Positions 23,105-30,730 of a stretch of DNA of 47,983 bases are shown one piece after another. Made by a program: the position numbers and the translations under genes. This DNA comes from Rhodanobacter sp. 67-28 (GTDB lineage Bacteria; Pseudomonadota; Gammaproteobacteria; Xanthomonadales; Rhodanobacteraceae), in the NCBI GenBank assembly GCA_001898415.1, contig MKTU01000027.1, forward strand, positions 121,873 through 169,855, in the 5' to 3' direction. The notes beneath the pieces are model-generated. The model saw nothing but the letters and a program-made list of their open reading frames with translations. It ran no database searches and was not told the origin of the DNA. Every line of letters starts with the position of its first letter. The stretch's first letter is position 1.

Positions 23105-23110
23105 ATTATA
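23105..23110 (-). promoter_or_regulatory. Candidate -10 box for the rhodanese-like gene
   Basis: A perfect TATAAT on the minus strand in the context CCGTATAATCGCG lies about 50 bases upstream of the ATG. The -35 region is GC-rich and weak. The same CCGTATAAT context occurs before the yadG-like gene, and CGGTATAAT before rpsU. Confidence 0.4.
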
Positions 23111-23140
23111 CGGGTTGCGTGCGGCAGCCGGCGCCTGCGC

Positions 23141-23554
23141 TCATTCGCGGGTGATGTCCGGCAGCCCGCTGGTCAGCCACCAATGCCTGGTCTGCTCGTC
23201 GTAACGCCAGGTCTGGCGGTCGATCACGCTACGCTCGGCCTGGGTGTGGATGTTGACCACGCTGATCCGCACCGTCTGCTGCACCTCGGTCGGGCCGAGT
23301 GGCACCGGGCCGCTGCCGTCGTCGTACTCGGTGACGCGCACCTGCTTGTAGCGCGCGCGGTCCAGTTCGCTCAGCGGGTGTTCGGCACGGATCTTCGGGT
23401 CGATGAACTGCGCGGCACTGGCGAAATCGCCCCAGCGCAGCGTGCCGGCATAGGCCGACAAGGTGGTGGTCAGCGAGCGGCTGCGTTCCTGCGTGGCGCA
23501 GGCGGCCAGCAGCAGGAGCGACAACACCAGCAGGAGCTGCGGGATACGGCGCAT
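23141..23554 (-). CDS. Putative lipoprotein of unknown function
   Basis: This 137-residue protein has a lipoprotein signal peptide (MRRIPQLLLVLSLLLLAAC, lipobox LAAC) followed by ATQERSRSLTTTLSAYAGTL. The rest is a soluble, mixed-charge domain with several Trp residues (WRYDEQTRHWWLTSGLPDI). A good AAGGAGA site lies before the ATG at 23554. The protein is probably anchored to the outer or inner membrane facing the periplasm. The family is not firmly recognised; it resembles small Xanthomonadales lipoproteins. It has same-strand neighbours but 80 or more bases of spacing. Confidence 0.8.
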   Translation of the reverse strand: MRRIPQLLLVLSLLLLAACATQERSRSLTTTLSAYAGTLRWGDFASAAQFIDPKIRAEHPLSELDRARYKQVRVTEYDDGSGPVPLGPTEVQQTVRISVVNIHTQAERSVIDRQTWRYDEQTRHWWLTSGLPDITRE

Positions 23555-23595
23555 GGGTGGTTCTCCTTGGCGGTGGCCGGGCCATTCTGCCTCAT

Positions 23596-24111
23596 TCAAG
23601 CCGGCAGGGTCGGCTCGCGCCGCTTGGCCACGAAACGCGCCGCCAGTGTGGCCGCGGGCTGGCCGTCGGTGCCGGGAACGATGCATTCGACCGCGATGCG
23701 GGCGCGTCCGCGCGCGGCCAGCGTGTCGAAGAAGGTGTCCCACCGTGCGTCGGGCGCGAGCCGCGCCTCGCTGCAGAAGTCCTGCCACAGCGGCGCGAGG
23801 TAGCGCACGCCGGATTCGGCGACGAACACGTCGCAGTCGATGCCGCGCCGGCGCAGCGCCAGTTCAACCAGTGCCCAGCCGCTCAGCGTCATCAGGCTGA
23901 CCAGGCTGCCGCCGAACGCGCAGCCCTTGTCGTTGACGTTCGGCGGCAACGGCGCGCACAGGCTCAGCATGTCGGCGTCGTGGTGCTGCAATCGCAGGTC
24001 CATTGCGCGGGCCAGCGGGATTTCGTCGCGGATGAACCGGATCAGGCGCTGCGCGTCATCGTTGTCGGAAAGGGTATCCACGTGGCTCGATGAGGTGGGG
24101 GAAAACTCCAC
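23596..24111 (-). CDS. YiiD C-terminal-type hotdog thioesterase
   Basis: This protein of about 171 residues has the putative thioesterase domain found at the C-terminus of E. coli YiiD: LPPNVNDKGCAFGGSLVSLM, then TLSGWALVELALRRRG and the later FVAESGVRYLAPL. It is usually a stand-alone protein in Pseudomonas and Xanthomonas relatives. The physiological acyl substrate is unknown. The start is uncertain: the GTG at 24111 gives the longest form, while a second GTG about 30 bases downstream is also possible. It is divergent from hemD with 28 bases between. Confidence 0.82.
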   Translation of the reverse strand: MEFSPTSSSHVDTLSDNDDAQRLIRFIRDEIPLARAMDLRLQHHDADMLSLCAPLPPNVNDKGCAFGGSLVSLMTLSGWALVELALRRRGIDCDVFVAESGVRYLAPLWQDFCSEARLAPDARWDTFFDTLAARGRARIAVECIVPGTDGQPAATLAARFVAKRREPTLPA

Positions 24112-24139
24112 AGTGTAGGGCCGCCGCTACACTGCAGCC

Positions 24140-24931
24140 ATGCCGGACCATCGACCCGACACGCGAACGCACCCGCAGGCACTGACGAGAGTCGGCGCCT
24201 TGCGCGCCCGGGTGCTCGTCATCACCCGCCCGGTGGGCACCGCTGCGGCCTTGTCGCGTCGCGTGCGCGCGCTCGGTGGCGTGCCGTTGTCGCTGCCAGG
24301 CCTGGCGCTGCGCGCAGCGGACGATCCGGCGGCCGTGCGTGCGCTGCTGCGCGAGGCGCTCGCCGACGAACTGGTGATCTTCACCAGCCCCGCGGCCGTG
24401 CATCACGCAGCGGCGCTCGTTGCGCTGCGCACGCGGTCGACCGTGCTGGCGGTGGGGCAGGGCACTGCGCGTGCGCTGCGCCGGCATGGGGTGAAGCAGC
24501 CGCTGTGTCCTGACCAGCAGGACAGCGAAGGCCTGCTCGCGCATCCGGCATTGCAGGCATTGCGCGATCGCCGCGTGGCGCTGATCGGCGCGCCGGGTGG
24601 CCGCGGCGTGCTGCGCCGCGAACTCGCCGCACGCGGTGCATGCCTGCGCGAAGTGCAGGTCTATCGTCGCGTGCCGCCGCGGCTCGATCGCCGCCACACC
24701 GCGGCGCTGCAGGTACTGCCGCGTTCGGCGCGCGTGCTGCTGTCCAGCCAGGAGGCGCTGCACAACCTCTGCAGCTTGCTGCCCCCGCCGGCGCGGCAGC
24801 GCCTGTGTGCCGCCACCGCCGTGGTGAGCAGCGAACGGCTGGCCGCGGCCGCGCGTGCGGCCGGGTTTCGTCGCGTCGTGCAGGCGGCCTCGGCGCTGGC
24901 CGACGACATGCTGGCCGCTGCCGCGCGTTGA
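24140..24931 (+). CDS. hemD: Uroporphyrinogen-III synthase
   Basis: This 263-residue HemD-fold protein has two alpha/beta domains. Characteristic stretches are RVLVITRPVGTAAALSRRVR, LVIFTSPAAVHHAAAL, STVLAVGQGTARALRRHG and later VLLSSQEALHNLCSLL. HemD closes and inverts ring D of hydroxymethylbilane to give uroporphyrinogen III for heme and siroheme. HemD is poorly conserved in general, and the assignment is supported by the hemX and hemY genes directly downstream. hemC, which often precedes hemD, is absent here and must lie elsewhere. Confidence 0.9.
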   Translation: MPDHRPDTRTHPQALTRVGALRARVLVITRPVGTAAALSRRVRALGGVPLSLPGLALRAADDPAAVRALLREALADELVIFTSPAAVHHAAALVALRTRSTVLAVGQGTARALRRHGVKQPLCPDQQDSEGLLAHPALQALRDRRVALIGAPGGRGVLRRELAARGACLREVQVYRRVPPRLDRRHTAALQVLPRSARVLLSSQEALHNLCSLLPPPARQRLCAATAVVSSERLAAAARAAGFRRVVQAASALADDMLAAAAR

Positions 24932-24990
24932 GGCGCTCTTCACGCGCAGGCGCTACGAACGCAGGCGTATGGCCTGCTAGCATGCGAGCC

Positions 24991-26172
24991 ATGAGCCAGC
25001 CAGATGAACCCACCGAGCCGCTCGCCGCGGCAGCCAGGACCCCGGCCTCGTCGCGGGACGTGCAGCCCGATCCGGTGATCGTCGACCCGCCGCGCTCGCG
25101 CCCGGCGCCCGCCGGCCGCGCGCCGCAGTCACGTGGTGGCGGCACCTTGGCATTCGCCCTGATCCTGTCGCTGCTGGCGCTGGCCGCCGCCGCATGGGTC
25201 GGCTGGCAGCAATGGCAACAGCAGCGCGGCAGCAACGCCGACCGCCAAGGCGTGGCGGCCTTGCAGCAGCGCGCAGAGGGCATCGAATCACGCGTGGGTG
25301 CGCTGGCCGACCAGCGTGCCAGCCTCGATCAGCGCGTGGACGACGCGGCGGCAGTCAACCGGTCGCTGCGCGAAGAATTGCTGGGCCAGAGCGAGCGCAT
25401 CCGCAACCTGGAAGATGCCGTGGCCAAGCTGGCGGAGAAGAGCCTCTCCGGCCACGACGCCATGCTGCTGGACGAAACCGACTCGCTGCTGCGCATGGGC
25501 GCCGAGCGCTATCGCCTGTTCCACGACGCACCAGCGGCCGCTGCCGCCTACGAGCTGGCCGACCAGACCCTGGCGGCGGTCAATGACGGCGCCTTCAGTG
25601 GCGTGCGCCAGGATATCCAGGCCGAGCGCGAAGCCCTGCTGAAGAGCCAGCCGACCGACCAGGCCGGGCTGCTGCAGCAGTTGCAGGCGCTGCGCGGCAC
25701 GATCGGCGAACTGCCGCTGAAGCCACTCGACACCCCCGCCGCCGCGCAGGCCACCGACGTCTGGTCGCGCATCCGCCGCGCGCTCGGCAGCGTGGTCAGC
25801 GTGCGTCGCGACAACGGTGCGCCGCTGGCGGTGGCTGATGCCCGCTTCGCGCGCGAGCTGGCCGCGCTCGACCTGGCGCAGGCGCAGGCCGATCTGCTCG
25901 CCCACGACGGCATCGCCTATGCCGCGGCATTGCAGCGGGTGCAGGCCAGCCTGACGAGCCAGTTCGATGGCGACGCGAATTCGGTGCAGCAAGCCCGCGC
26001 CGCGCTGAAGAAGCTGCAGGAGCAACGACCTGCCGACAGCGCGGTGGAACTGGGTGCGGCCTTGCGCGAGTTGCGCAACCTGCGCGCGGTGCACGCGCTT
26101 GCGCCCGCGCCGGCCCAGTCCGCGGCGAAGCCTGCCGTTCCGGCGGCACGCCGGGGTGGAGTGCAGCCATGA
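24991..26172 (+). CDS. hemX: HemX-like membrane protein (uroporphyrinogen-III C-methyltransferase annotation)
   Basis: This 393-residue protein has a Pro-rich cytoplasmic N-terminus, one membrane helix at about residues 52-71 (TLAFALILSLLALAAAAWVG) and a coiled coil at about 80-135. The HemX domain contains ALLDETDSLLRMG-type sequence (MLLDETDSLLRMGAERYRLF). Despite its common database name it has no methyltransferase motif, and its role in the heme pathway is unproven. It may organise a membrane-bound complex with HemY. The ATG at 24991 is used; another in-frame ATG lies at 24982. It ends overlapping hemY by four bases. Confidence 0.88.
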   Translation: MSQPDEPTEPLAAAARTPASSRDVQPDPVIVDPPRSRPAPAGRAPQSRGGGTLAFALILSLLALAAAAWVGWQQWQQQRGSNADRQGVAALQQRAEGIESRVGALADQRASLDQRVDDAAAVNRSLREELLGQSERIRNLEDAVAKLAEKSLSGHDAMLLDETDSLLRMGAERYRLFHDAPAAAAAYELADQTLAAVNDGAFSGVRQDIQAEREALLKSQPTDQAGLLQQLQALRGTIGELPLKPLDTPAAAQATDVWSRIRRALGSVVSVRRDNGAPLAVADARFARELAALDLAQAQADLLAHDGIAYAAALQRVQASLTSQFDGDANSVQQARAALKKLQEQRPADSAVELGAALRELRNLRAVHALAPAPAQSAAKPAVPAARRGGVQP

Positions 26173-27422
26173 GGCTGTGGCGCTGGCTGTTGCTGCTGGT
26201 CATCGTGGCGGCCGTGGCCGCGTTCGGCTGGCACTGGGTGGCCGAAGACCCGGGCTACGTCCTGCTGCGCATGCGCGGCTGGCGCGTCGAGACCACGGTG
26301 ATTGCCGCGGTGGTGCTGTGGCTGCTCGCGTGGGCCGTGCTCAGCCTGGCGTGGAGCCTGCTGCGCTGGCCGTTCGGCGCACTCTCGCGGCGCCATCGCC
26401 GGCTAAGCCAGCAGCGCCTGGGCGAAGGTCTGGTGGCACTGATCGAAGGCCGCCACGGCGACGCCGAGCGCGACCTCAATCGCGCCTCGCGGCTGGAAAG
26501 CCTGCGCGGCCCGGCCCTGCTCGCCGCCGCCGAAGCCGCGTCGCGCCGCGGCGAGTCCGCCCGCGCGCTGGAGTCGCTCGATCGGGCTTCGCAATACGTT
26601 CCGCAGGCGGCCCGCGTGTTGCGCGCCCGCCTGCTGCGGCGCGAGGGCAAGCCGGCCGAAGCGCTGGCGCTGCTGGCGCCGGAAGCGGACAAGGGCACGC
26701 TCACTCCCGGCGGTTGGCGCGAGCTGGCGCAGGCGGCTCGCGAAAGCGGCGATCTGCGCCGCGCGCGCACCGCGCTGGAGCCGCTGCAGAAGAGCGGCGC
26801 GCTCGGCAGTCGCGCGTACGCGGCACTGGAAACGCAGATCCTGGCCGATACCTTGCAGGCCGCGCCGGACGGCGCCGCGCTGAACACGCTGTGGTCGCAG
26901 TTGCCGAAAGCGCAGCGCCGCCCGCCGACCGTGGTCGACGCCTATGCGCGCCGCGCCGCGTTCTTCGGACTGATGCTGCCGGCGATGGACGAACTGGAGT
27001 CGGCACTGCGCCGTGAATGGTCGCCGCGCTTGATCGAGACCTGGGGCCTGCTTGCCGGCGACGATCTCGAACCGCGCCTGCGCCGCGCCGAAGCCTGGCT
27101 CGACGTCCACCCGAACGACGCCCACCTGCTGCTCGCCCTGGGCCGCATGTGCGTGCGCCTGAAACTGTGGGGCAAGGCCCGCCAATACCTCGAACGCTCG
27201 CTGGCGCTGGAGCCCGTCGCCGGCGCGTGGGAAGCCCTCGGCGACACGTTCGCCGGTCAGGGCGACGCCGCCGAAGCGCAGCGCTGTTATCGCAACGCAC
27301 TGGCGATGACCCGCGGCGAAGCCGTGCGCGACACTCGCAGCCGCACCGGCGGCGCCATCGACACCACCGTCATCGCGGTGGAGGAGCGTGACCAGCACGG
27401 CGTGCCGAGGTTGCGCAGCTGA
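26169..27422 (+). CDS. hemY: HemY-like TPR membrane protein
   Basis: This 417-residue protein has two N-terminal membrane helices (RWLLLLVIVAAVAAFGWHWV and IAAVVLWLLAWAVLSLAWSL), typical of the proteobacterial HemY_N domain. A row of TPR-like helical repeats follows (for example GHGDAERDLNRA-type and ALESLDRASQYVPQAARVL). It is not the protoporphyrinogen oxidase of the same name in Gram-positives. Its start overlaps the hemX stop (ATGA). Its conserved place after hemD and hemX suggests a role in tetrapyrrole synthesis, for example complex assembly, which has not been proven. Confidence 0.9.
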   Translation: MRLWRWLLLLVIVAAVAAFGWHWVAEDPGYVLLRMRGWRVETTVIAAVVLWLLAWAVLSLAWSLLRWPFGALSRRHRRLSQQRLGEGLVALIEGRHGDAERDLNRASRLESLRGPALLAAAEAASRRGESARALESLDRASQYVPQAARVLRARLLRREGKPAEALALLAPEADKGTLTPGGWRELAQAARESGDLRRARTALEPLQKSGALGSRAYAALETQILADTLQAAPDGAALNTLWSQLPKAQRRPPTVVDAYARRAAFFGLMLPAMDELESALRREWSPRLIETWGLLAGDDLEPRLRRAEAWLDVHPNDAHLLLALGRMCVRLKLWGKARQYLERSLALEPVAGAWEALGDTFAGQGDAAEAQRCYRNALAMTRGEAVRDTRSRTGGAIDTTVIAVEERDQHGVPRLRS

Positions 27423-27528
27423 ACCTCGGCCAGTGGCCCGCTCAGGTCGTCCCCGGCCTCCCGATTTCCACACGCGAACTTCCTTTCGTCGCCCCGGTCC
27501 CATGCCTGATCTCGAACCGGATCAGCAC

Positions 27529-28548
27529 ATGAAACATCGACACGCGGGACTTCTTGGCCTGGCCTGCAGCGGACTGTTCATTGCAGCCGCCGCGACGGCG
27601 GCTCCGCCGGCGCCAGCGACCACGCCGGACAGCTACGCCAGGCCCGGCCAGCGCATCGCCATCGATCACGGGCGCAGCCTCAACCTGCGCTGCAGCGGCA
27701 GCGGGCCGGTGACCGTATTGCTGGAGGCCGGGGCGCATGCCGATTCGCAGAGCTGGTTCCGCGTGCAGCCGTTGCTGGAAACGCATGCGCGCGTGTGTGC
27801 CTATGACCGCGCCGGCTACGGCTTCAGCGACGAGGGCCCGTTGCCGCGCGATCTTGCCGCCGACGTCGCCGACCTGCATGCGCTGATCCGCGCCGCCGGC
27901 CTGCACACACCGCTGCTGCTGGTGGGTCATTCGCTGGGCAGCAACATCGTGCGCCGCTATGCCAGCGAGCATCCGGACGACGTTGCCGGGATGGTGCTGG
28001 TCGATCCGCCGGCACAGGACCAGGCGCGTTTCCTGCCGGCATCCTGGACGAAGGACGAAGCCGCGCTGACGACGCAGCGCGACGCCTTCATCGCCAGCTG
28101 CGAGCTGGGCGCCGAGCGTGGCGTGCTGGGCCAGCCGCCGCCGGCGCTGGCGCAGTGCGTCGGCGGACCGCTGCCGTGGCAGAGCGCGGCGGTGGCGGCC
28201 GCCGACCGTGCGCGCAAGCTGCGTCCGGCGTTCTGGCATACCTTGCGCTCGGAGCTGGCGCAGAACGCGTCGGTGTTCGCCGCGCCGGTGCCGGCAAGCG
28301 AATCGCACGGCGACATGCCGCTGCTGGTGCTGCAGGCTTCGGGCACCTACGCGGATGCGCCGGAAGCCATGCGCAAGCCGCTGGAGGCCGCGCGCGAGGC
28401 GACGCAGCAGCGCATCACGGCCAGCTCGACCCGCGGCACGCTGCGCCAGGTGGCCGACAGCTCGCACGACATCGAGATGGATCAGCCGCAGGCGGTGGCC
28501 GATGCGGTCATGGAGCTGCTGCGCGAACCGGCCCCGGCCAGGCGCTGA
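27529..28548 (+). CDS. Secreted alpha/beta hydrolase
   Basis: This 339-residue protein has a signal peptide (MKHRHAGLLGLACSGLFIAA, ending near ATAA) followed by an alpha/beta hydrolase domain. Visible features are the oxyanion-region VTVLLEAGAHADSQSW, the strand-4/5 motif CAYDRAGYGFSDEG, the nucleophile elbow LLVGHSLGSN (Ser135) and a C-terminal DSSHDIEMDQP with the likely catalytic His. The acid residue is probably in the VLVDPP region or later. It is likely a periplasmic or secreted esterase or peptidase-like enzyme of unknown substrate. The ATG at 27529 is preferred over one at 27502 because it gives a clean signal peptide. Confidence 0.87.
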   Translation: MKHRHAGLLGLACSGLFIAAAATAAPPAPATTPDSYARPGQRIAIDHGRSLNLRCSGSGPVTVLLEAGAHADSQSWFRVQPLLETHARVCAYDRAGYGFSDEGPLPRDLAADVADLHALIRAAGLHTPLLLVGHSLGSNIVRRYASEHPDDVAGMVLVDPPAQDQARFLPASWTKDEAALTTQRDAFIASCELGAERGVLGQPPPALAQCVGGPLPWQSAAVAAADRARKLRPAFWHTLRSELAQNASVFAAPVPASESHGDMPLLVLQASGTYADAPEAMRKPLEAAREATQQRITASSTRGTLRQVADSSHDIEMDQPQAVADAVMELLREPAPARR

Positions 28549-28572
28549 CCCGCGCAACGCGCGCGGGCAGCC

Positions 28573-30594
28573 TCAGCGTTCCTTGATGCGCAGGTTCTTC
28601 ATCAGCAGGTCGAGCTGGTGTTTCATGCGGGCCTGCGAAGAAGTGCCGGCGACGCCGTAGAAAGCGGTGTACAGCACCGACGGTTTGCCCTCGCCCGGCG
28701 CTGGCGCGGCCACGGCGTCGATCTTCATCAGGCCGTTCTCGGGGCGCGCCACCGCGTTGAACGGAAACTGGCGCTGCACCAGTTGCTGCCAGCGGCTGCT
28801 CATGTCCTTGTCCAGGTTCGGTGGCGGTGCCATGTAGCGCTGGATGTCGACGTTTTCCTGGTTGTCGGAGGTGGAGTCCTTCCACACATTGACGATGCCA
28901 ACGTCCCATACCGGCTTGCCGTCGGAAAGAAAGAAGCGGAAGCCAAGCCACAGCATGTTGTCGGGGGTGATCTCCTGCACCTCGGGGCCGTAGGAGAAAG
29001 CCACCCGCGGCGACGCATAACTGAAGCGGTGGCCGTAGTCGAAGTCGATGCGGATGTCCTTGAAGACGGCCGGTTTCAGCTTCGCGTTCTTCAGGTAGCC
29101 GGTCCACTGCGCAAGCGTGCCCTCGTAGGTCGCGTGGATGAAGCCGCTGAGCTGGTCCATGTCCAGCCGGGTGTCGTGCAGGCTTGCCGGCGACGTCATC
29201 CGGGTCAGCATCACGCTGCCGTCAGGCACCGGCAGCGAATACACCACGCCCAGCGCGTTGGCATATGGCAACGCCCATACCGACACATGCCACGGCCGGC
29301 CCCAGCGATCCTCGTGCACCGATTCCTGCACGGGCTTGCCGAAGGAGGTGATCTTGATGTTCTCGCCGGCCACCGCGCGCCGGAACATGCCGGTCTGCGC
29401 CAGCAGGTCCATGCGCGCACGTGCATCGCGGTAATAGGTTTCCGCGTCGAAACCGTCGGGGCGGCGCAGATGAAACAGGCCGTTGCGACCGATCGCGCCG
29501 GCGTCCACGTAGCCGTTGCCGCTCAGCGTGTAATGACTGGAAGCCTCGCCCACGCGGCTCCATTCGCCTTCCGCACCGCGCATGATCAACGACGGGAACG
29601 CGTTGAGTTTGGTGCGCTGGTGCAGCAGGCGCAGCGAGCCCGGGCCATCGGGAAACAGGTTGGCGGATTCCCTGGCGAGCAGGGTTTTCAGCATTGTGTC
29701 GGCGTTGGCGTTCGCGCGATCGAGGAAGGCGCGGTAGAACGCGTCCAGGCCCAGCGGCAGCGCGAACTGCGCCTTGAACGTGCCGTTCTCGACGGCCTGG
29801 AAGATGTCCAGCTGATAGACCAGGCGCGAGTCGATGATCGCCTGGTGCGCCGGGGCGTTCAGCACCTCGCTGATCGGCAGCGCGTAGTTGAGGTTCTCGT
29901 TCGCCGATTTCGCCAGCACCACGCCGATGAGCTTGCCGTTCCTGTCCAGCAGCGGGCCGCCGCTGTTGCCCGGTGAGGCGGCGGCGGAAAAGCGCATCCA
30001 GTTCCAGCTGCCGTCCTGCTGTTCCGGCGTGTTGGAGGTGTACAGGCCGTCGCGGATCACGATGCCGGTGCCCAGCGCGTTGCCCACCGCATACACGACC
30101 TGGTTCAGTGCCGGTCGGGTGTCCACCGGCAGCGGCTTGACCGACGGCGGCGAGGCCAGCGAGAACACCACGAAGTCCTTGCGCAGCGAGTACTGCTCGA
30201 TCTTGTCGATGGCGTAGACATGGCCTTGCGAATCGCGCAATTCAGGTGCGCCCCACAGGCTGCCCGCGCCGGCCAGCAGCACGTGGCCGGCGGTGACATA
30301 GCGGTTGGGGCCGATCGCGAACGCCGTGCCGATCGAGTGGTACTTGTCGGTGCGTTCCTGGAACGGCAGCAGGTCCAGCGGCAACGGCTTCTCGTAACTC
30401 AGCGGATCGTCGACGGGCTTGGCCTGCACGACCTCGAACGTGGCCGCTTCGATGCGGGGCAGCATGGCCGGATCGAGCGTCGCGGCGTGGCTGCCGGTGA
30501 AGCCGCCCCAACCGATGCCGATGCACAGCGCCCACCGCGCGAAGTTCCTTCCCGTGCCGCCGATCCGGCGGCTCACGCCTTGCGAACTGGACAT
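28573..30594 (-). CDS. Exported trypsin-like serine protease with large C-terminal domain
   Basis: This 673-residue protein has a signal-type N-terminus (WALCIGIGWGGFTGSHA) and a chymotrypsin-fold domain with a complete triad: His104 in VTAGHVLL, Asp140 in RKDFVVFSL and Ser211 in SPGNSGGPLL. The architecture resembles HtrA proteases at the N-terminus but no PDZ domain is evident. Residues from about 260 onward form a long domain of unknown fold that I do not recognise. The protein probably acts in the periplasm. It converges on the alpha/beta hydrolase gene. The ATG at 30594 gives MSSSQGVSRR; a later start near the signal peptide is possible. Confidence 0.83.
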   Translation of the reverse strand: MSSSQGVSRRIGGTGRNFARWALCIGIGWGGFTGSHAATLDPAMLPRIEAATFEVVQAKPVDDPLSYEKPLPLDLLPFQERTDKYHSIGTAFAIGPNRYVTAGHVLLAGAGSLWGAPELRDSQGHVYAIDKIEQYSLRKDFVVFSLASPPSVKPLPVDTRPALNQVVYAVGNALGTGIVIRDGLYTSNTPEQQDGSWNWMRFSAAASPGNSGGPLLDRNGKLIGVVLAKSANENLNYALPISEVLNAPAHQAIIDSRLVYQLDIFQAVENGTFKAQFALPLGLDAFYRAFLDRANANADTMLKTLLARESANLFPDGPGSLRLLHQRTKLNAFPSLIMRGAEGEWSRVGEASSHYTLSGNGYVDAGAIGRNGLFHLRRPDGFDAETYYRDARARMDLLAQTGMFRRAVAGENIKITSFGKPVQESVHEDRWGRPWHVSVWALPYANALGVVYSLPVPDGSVMLTRMTSPASLHDTRLDMDQLSGFIHATYEGTLAQWTGYLKNAKLKPAVFKDIRIDFDYGHRFSYASPRVAFSYGPEVQEITPDNMLWLGFRFFLSDGKPVWDVGIVNVWKDSTSDNQENVDIQRYMAPPPNLDKDMSSRWQQLVQRQFPFNAVARPENGLMKIDAVAAPAPGEGKPSVLYTAFYGVAGTSSQARMKHQLDLLMKNLRIKER

Positions 30595-30730
30595 GGATTT
30601 CCCTGGCTGCGGGCGGCCATCCGAGTATCCCCCGTGAATGCTCGCGGACGCGGCCCCGCTGCAGATAGTGGCATGCCGCCGCGGCAATTGCATCGCGCGG
30701 CTTGCCTTGCGGCTCCTGCCCCGTACGCGG

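Noticed and set aside
28549-28572. Small GC hairpin between the hydrolase and protease genes as a terminator
   Set aside because: The stem CCGCGC/GCGCGG has no T tract on either strand, and such pairs are common in this GC-rich sequence.
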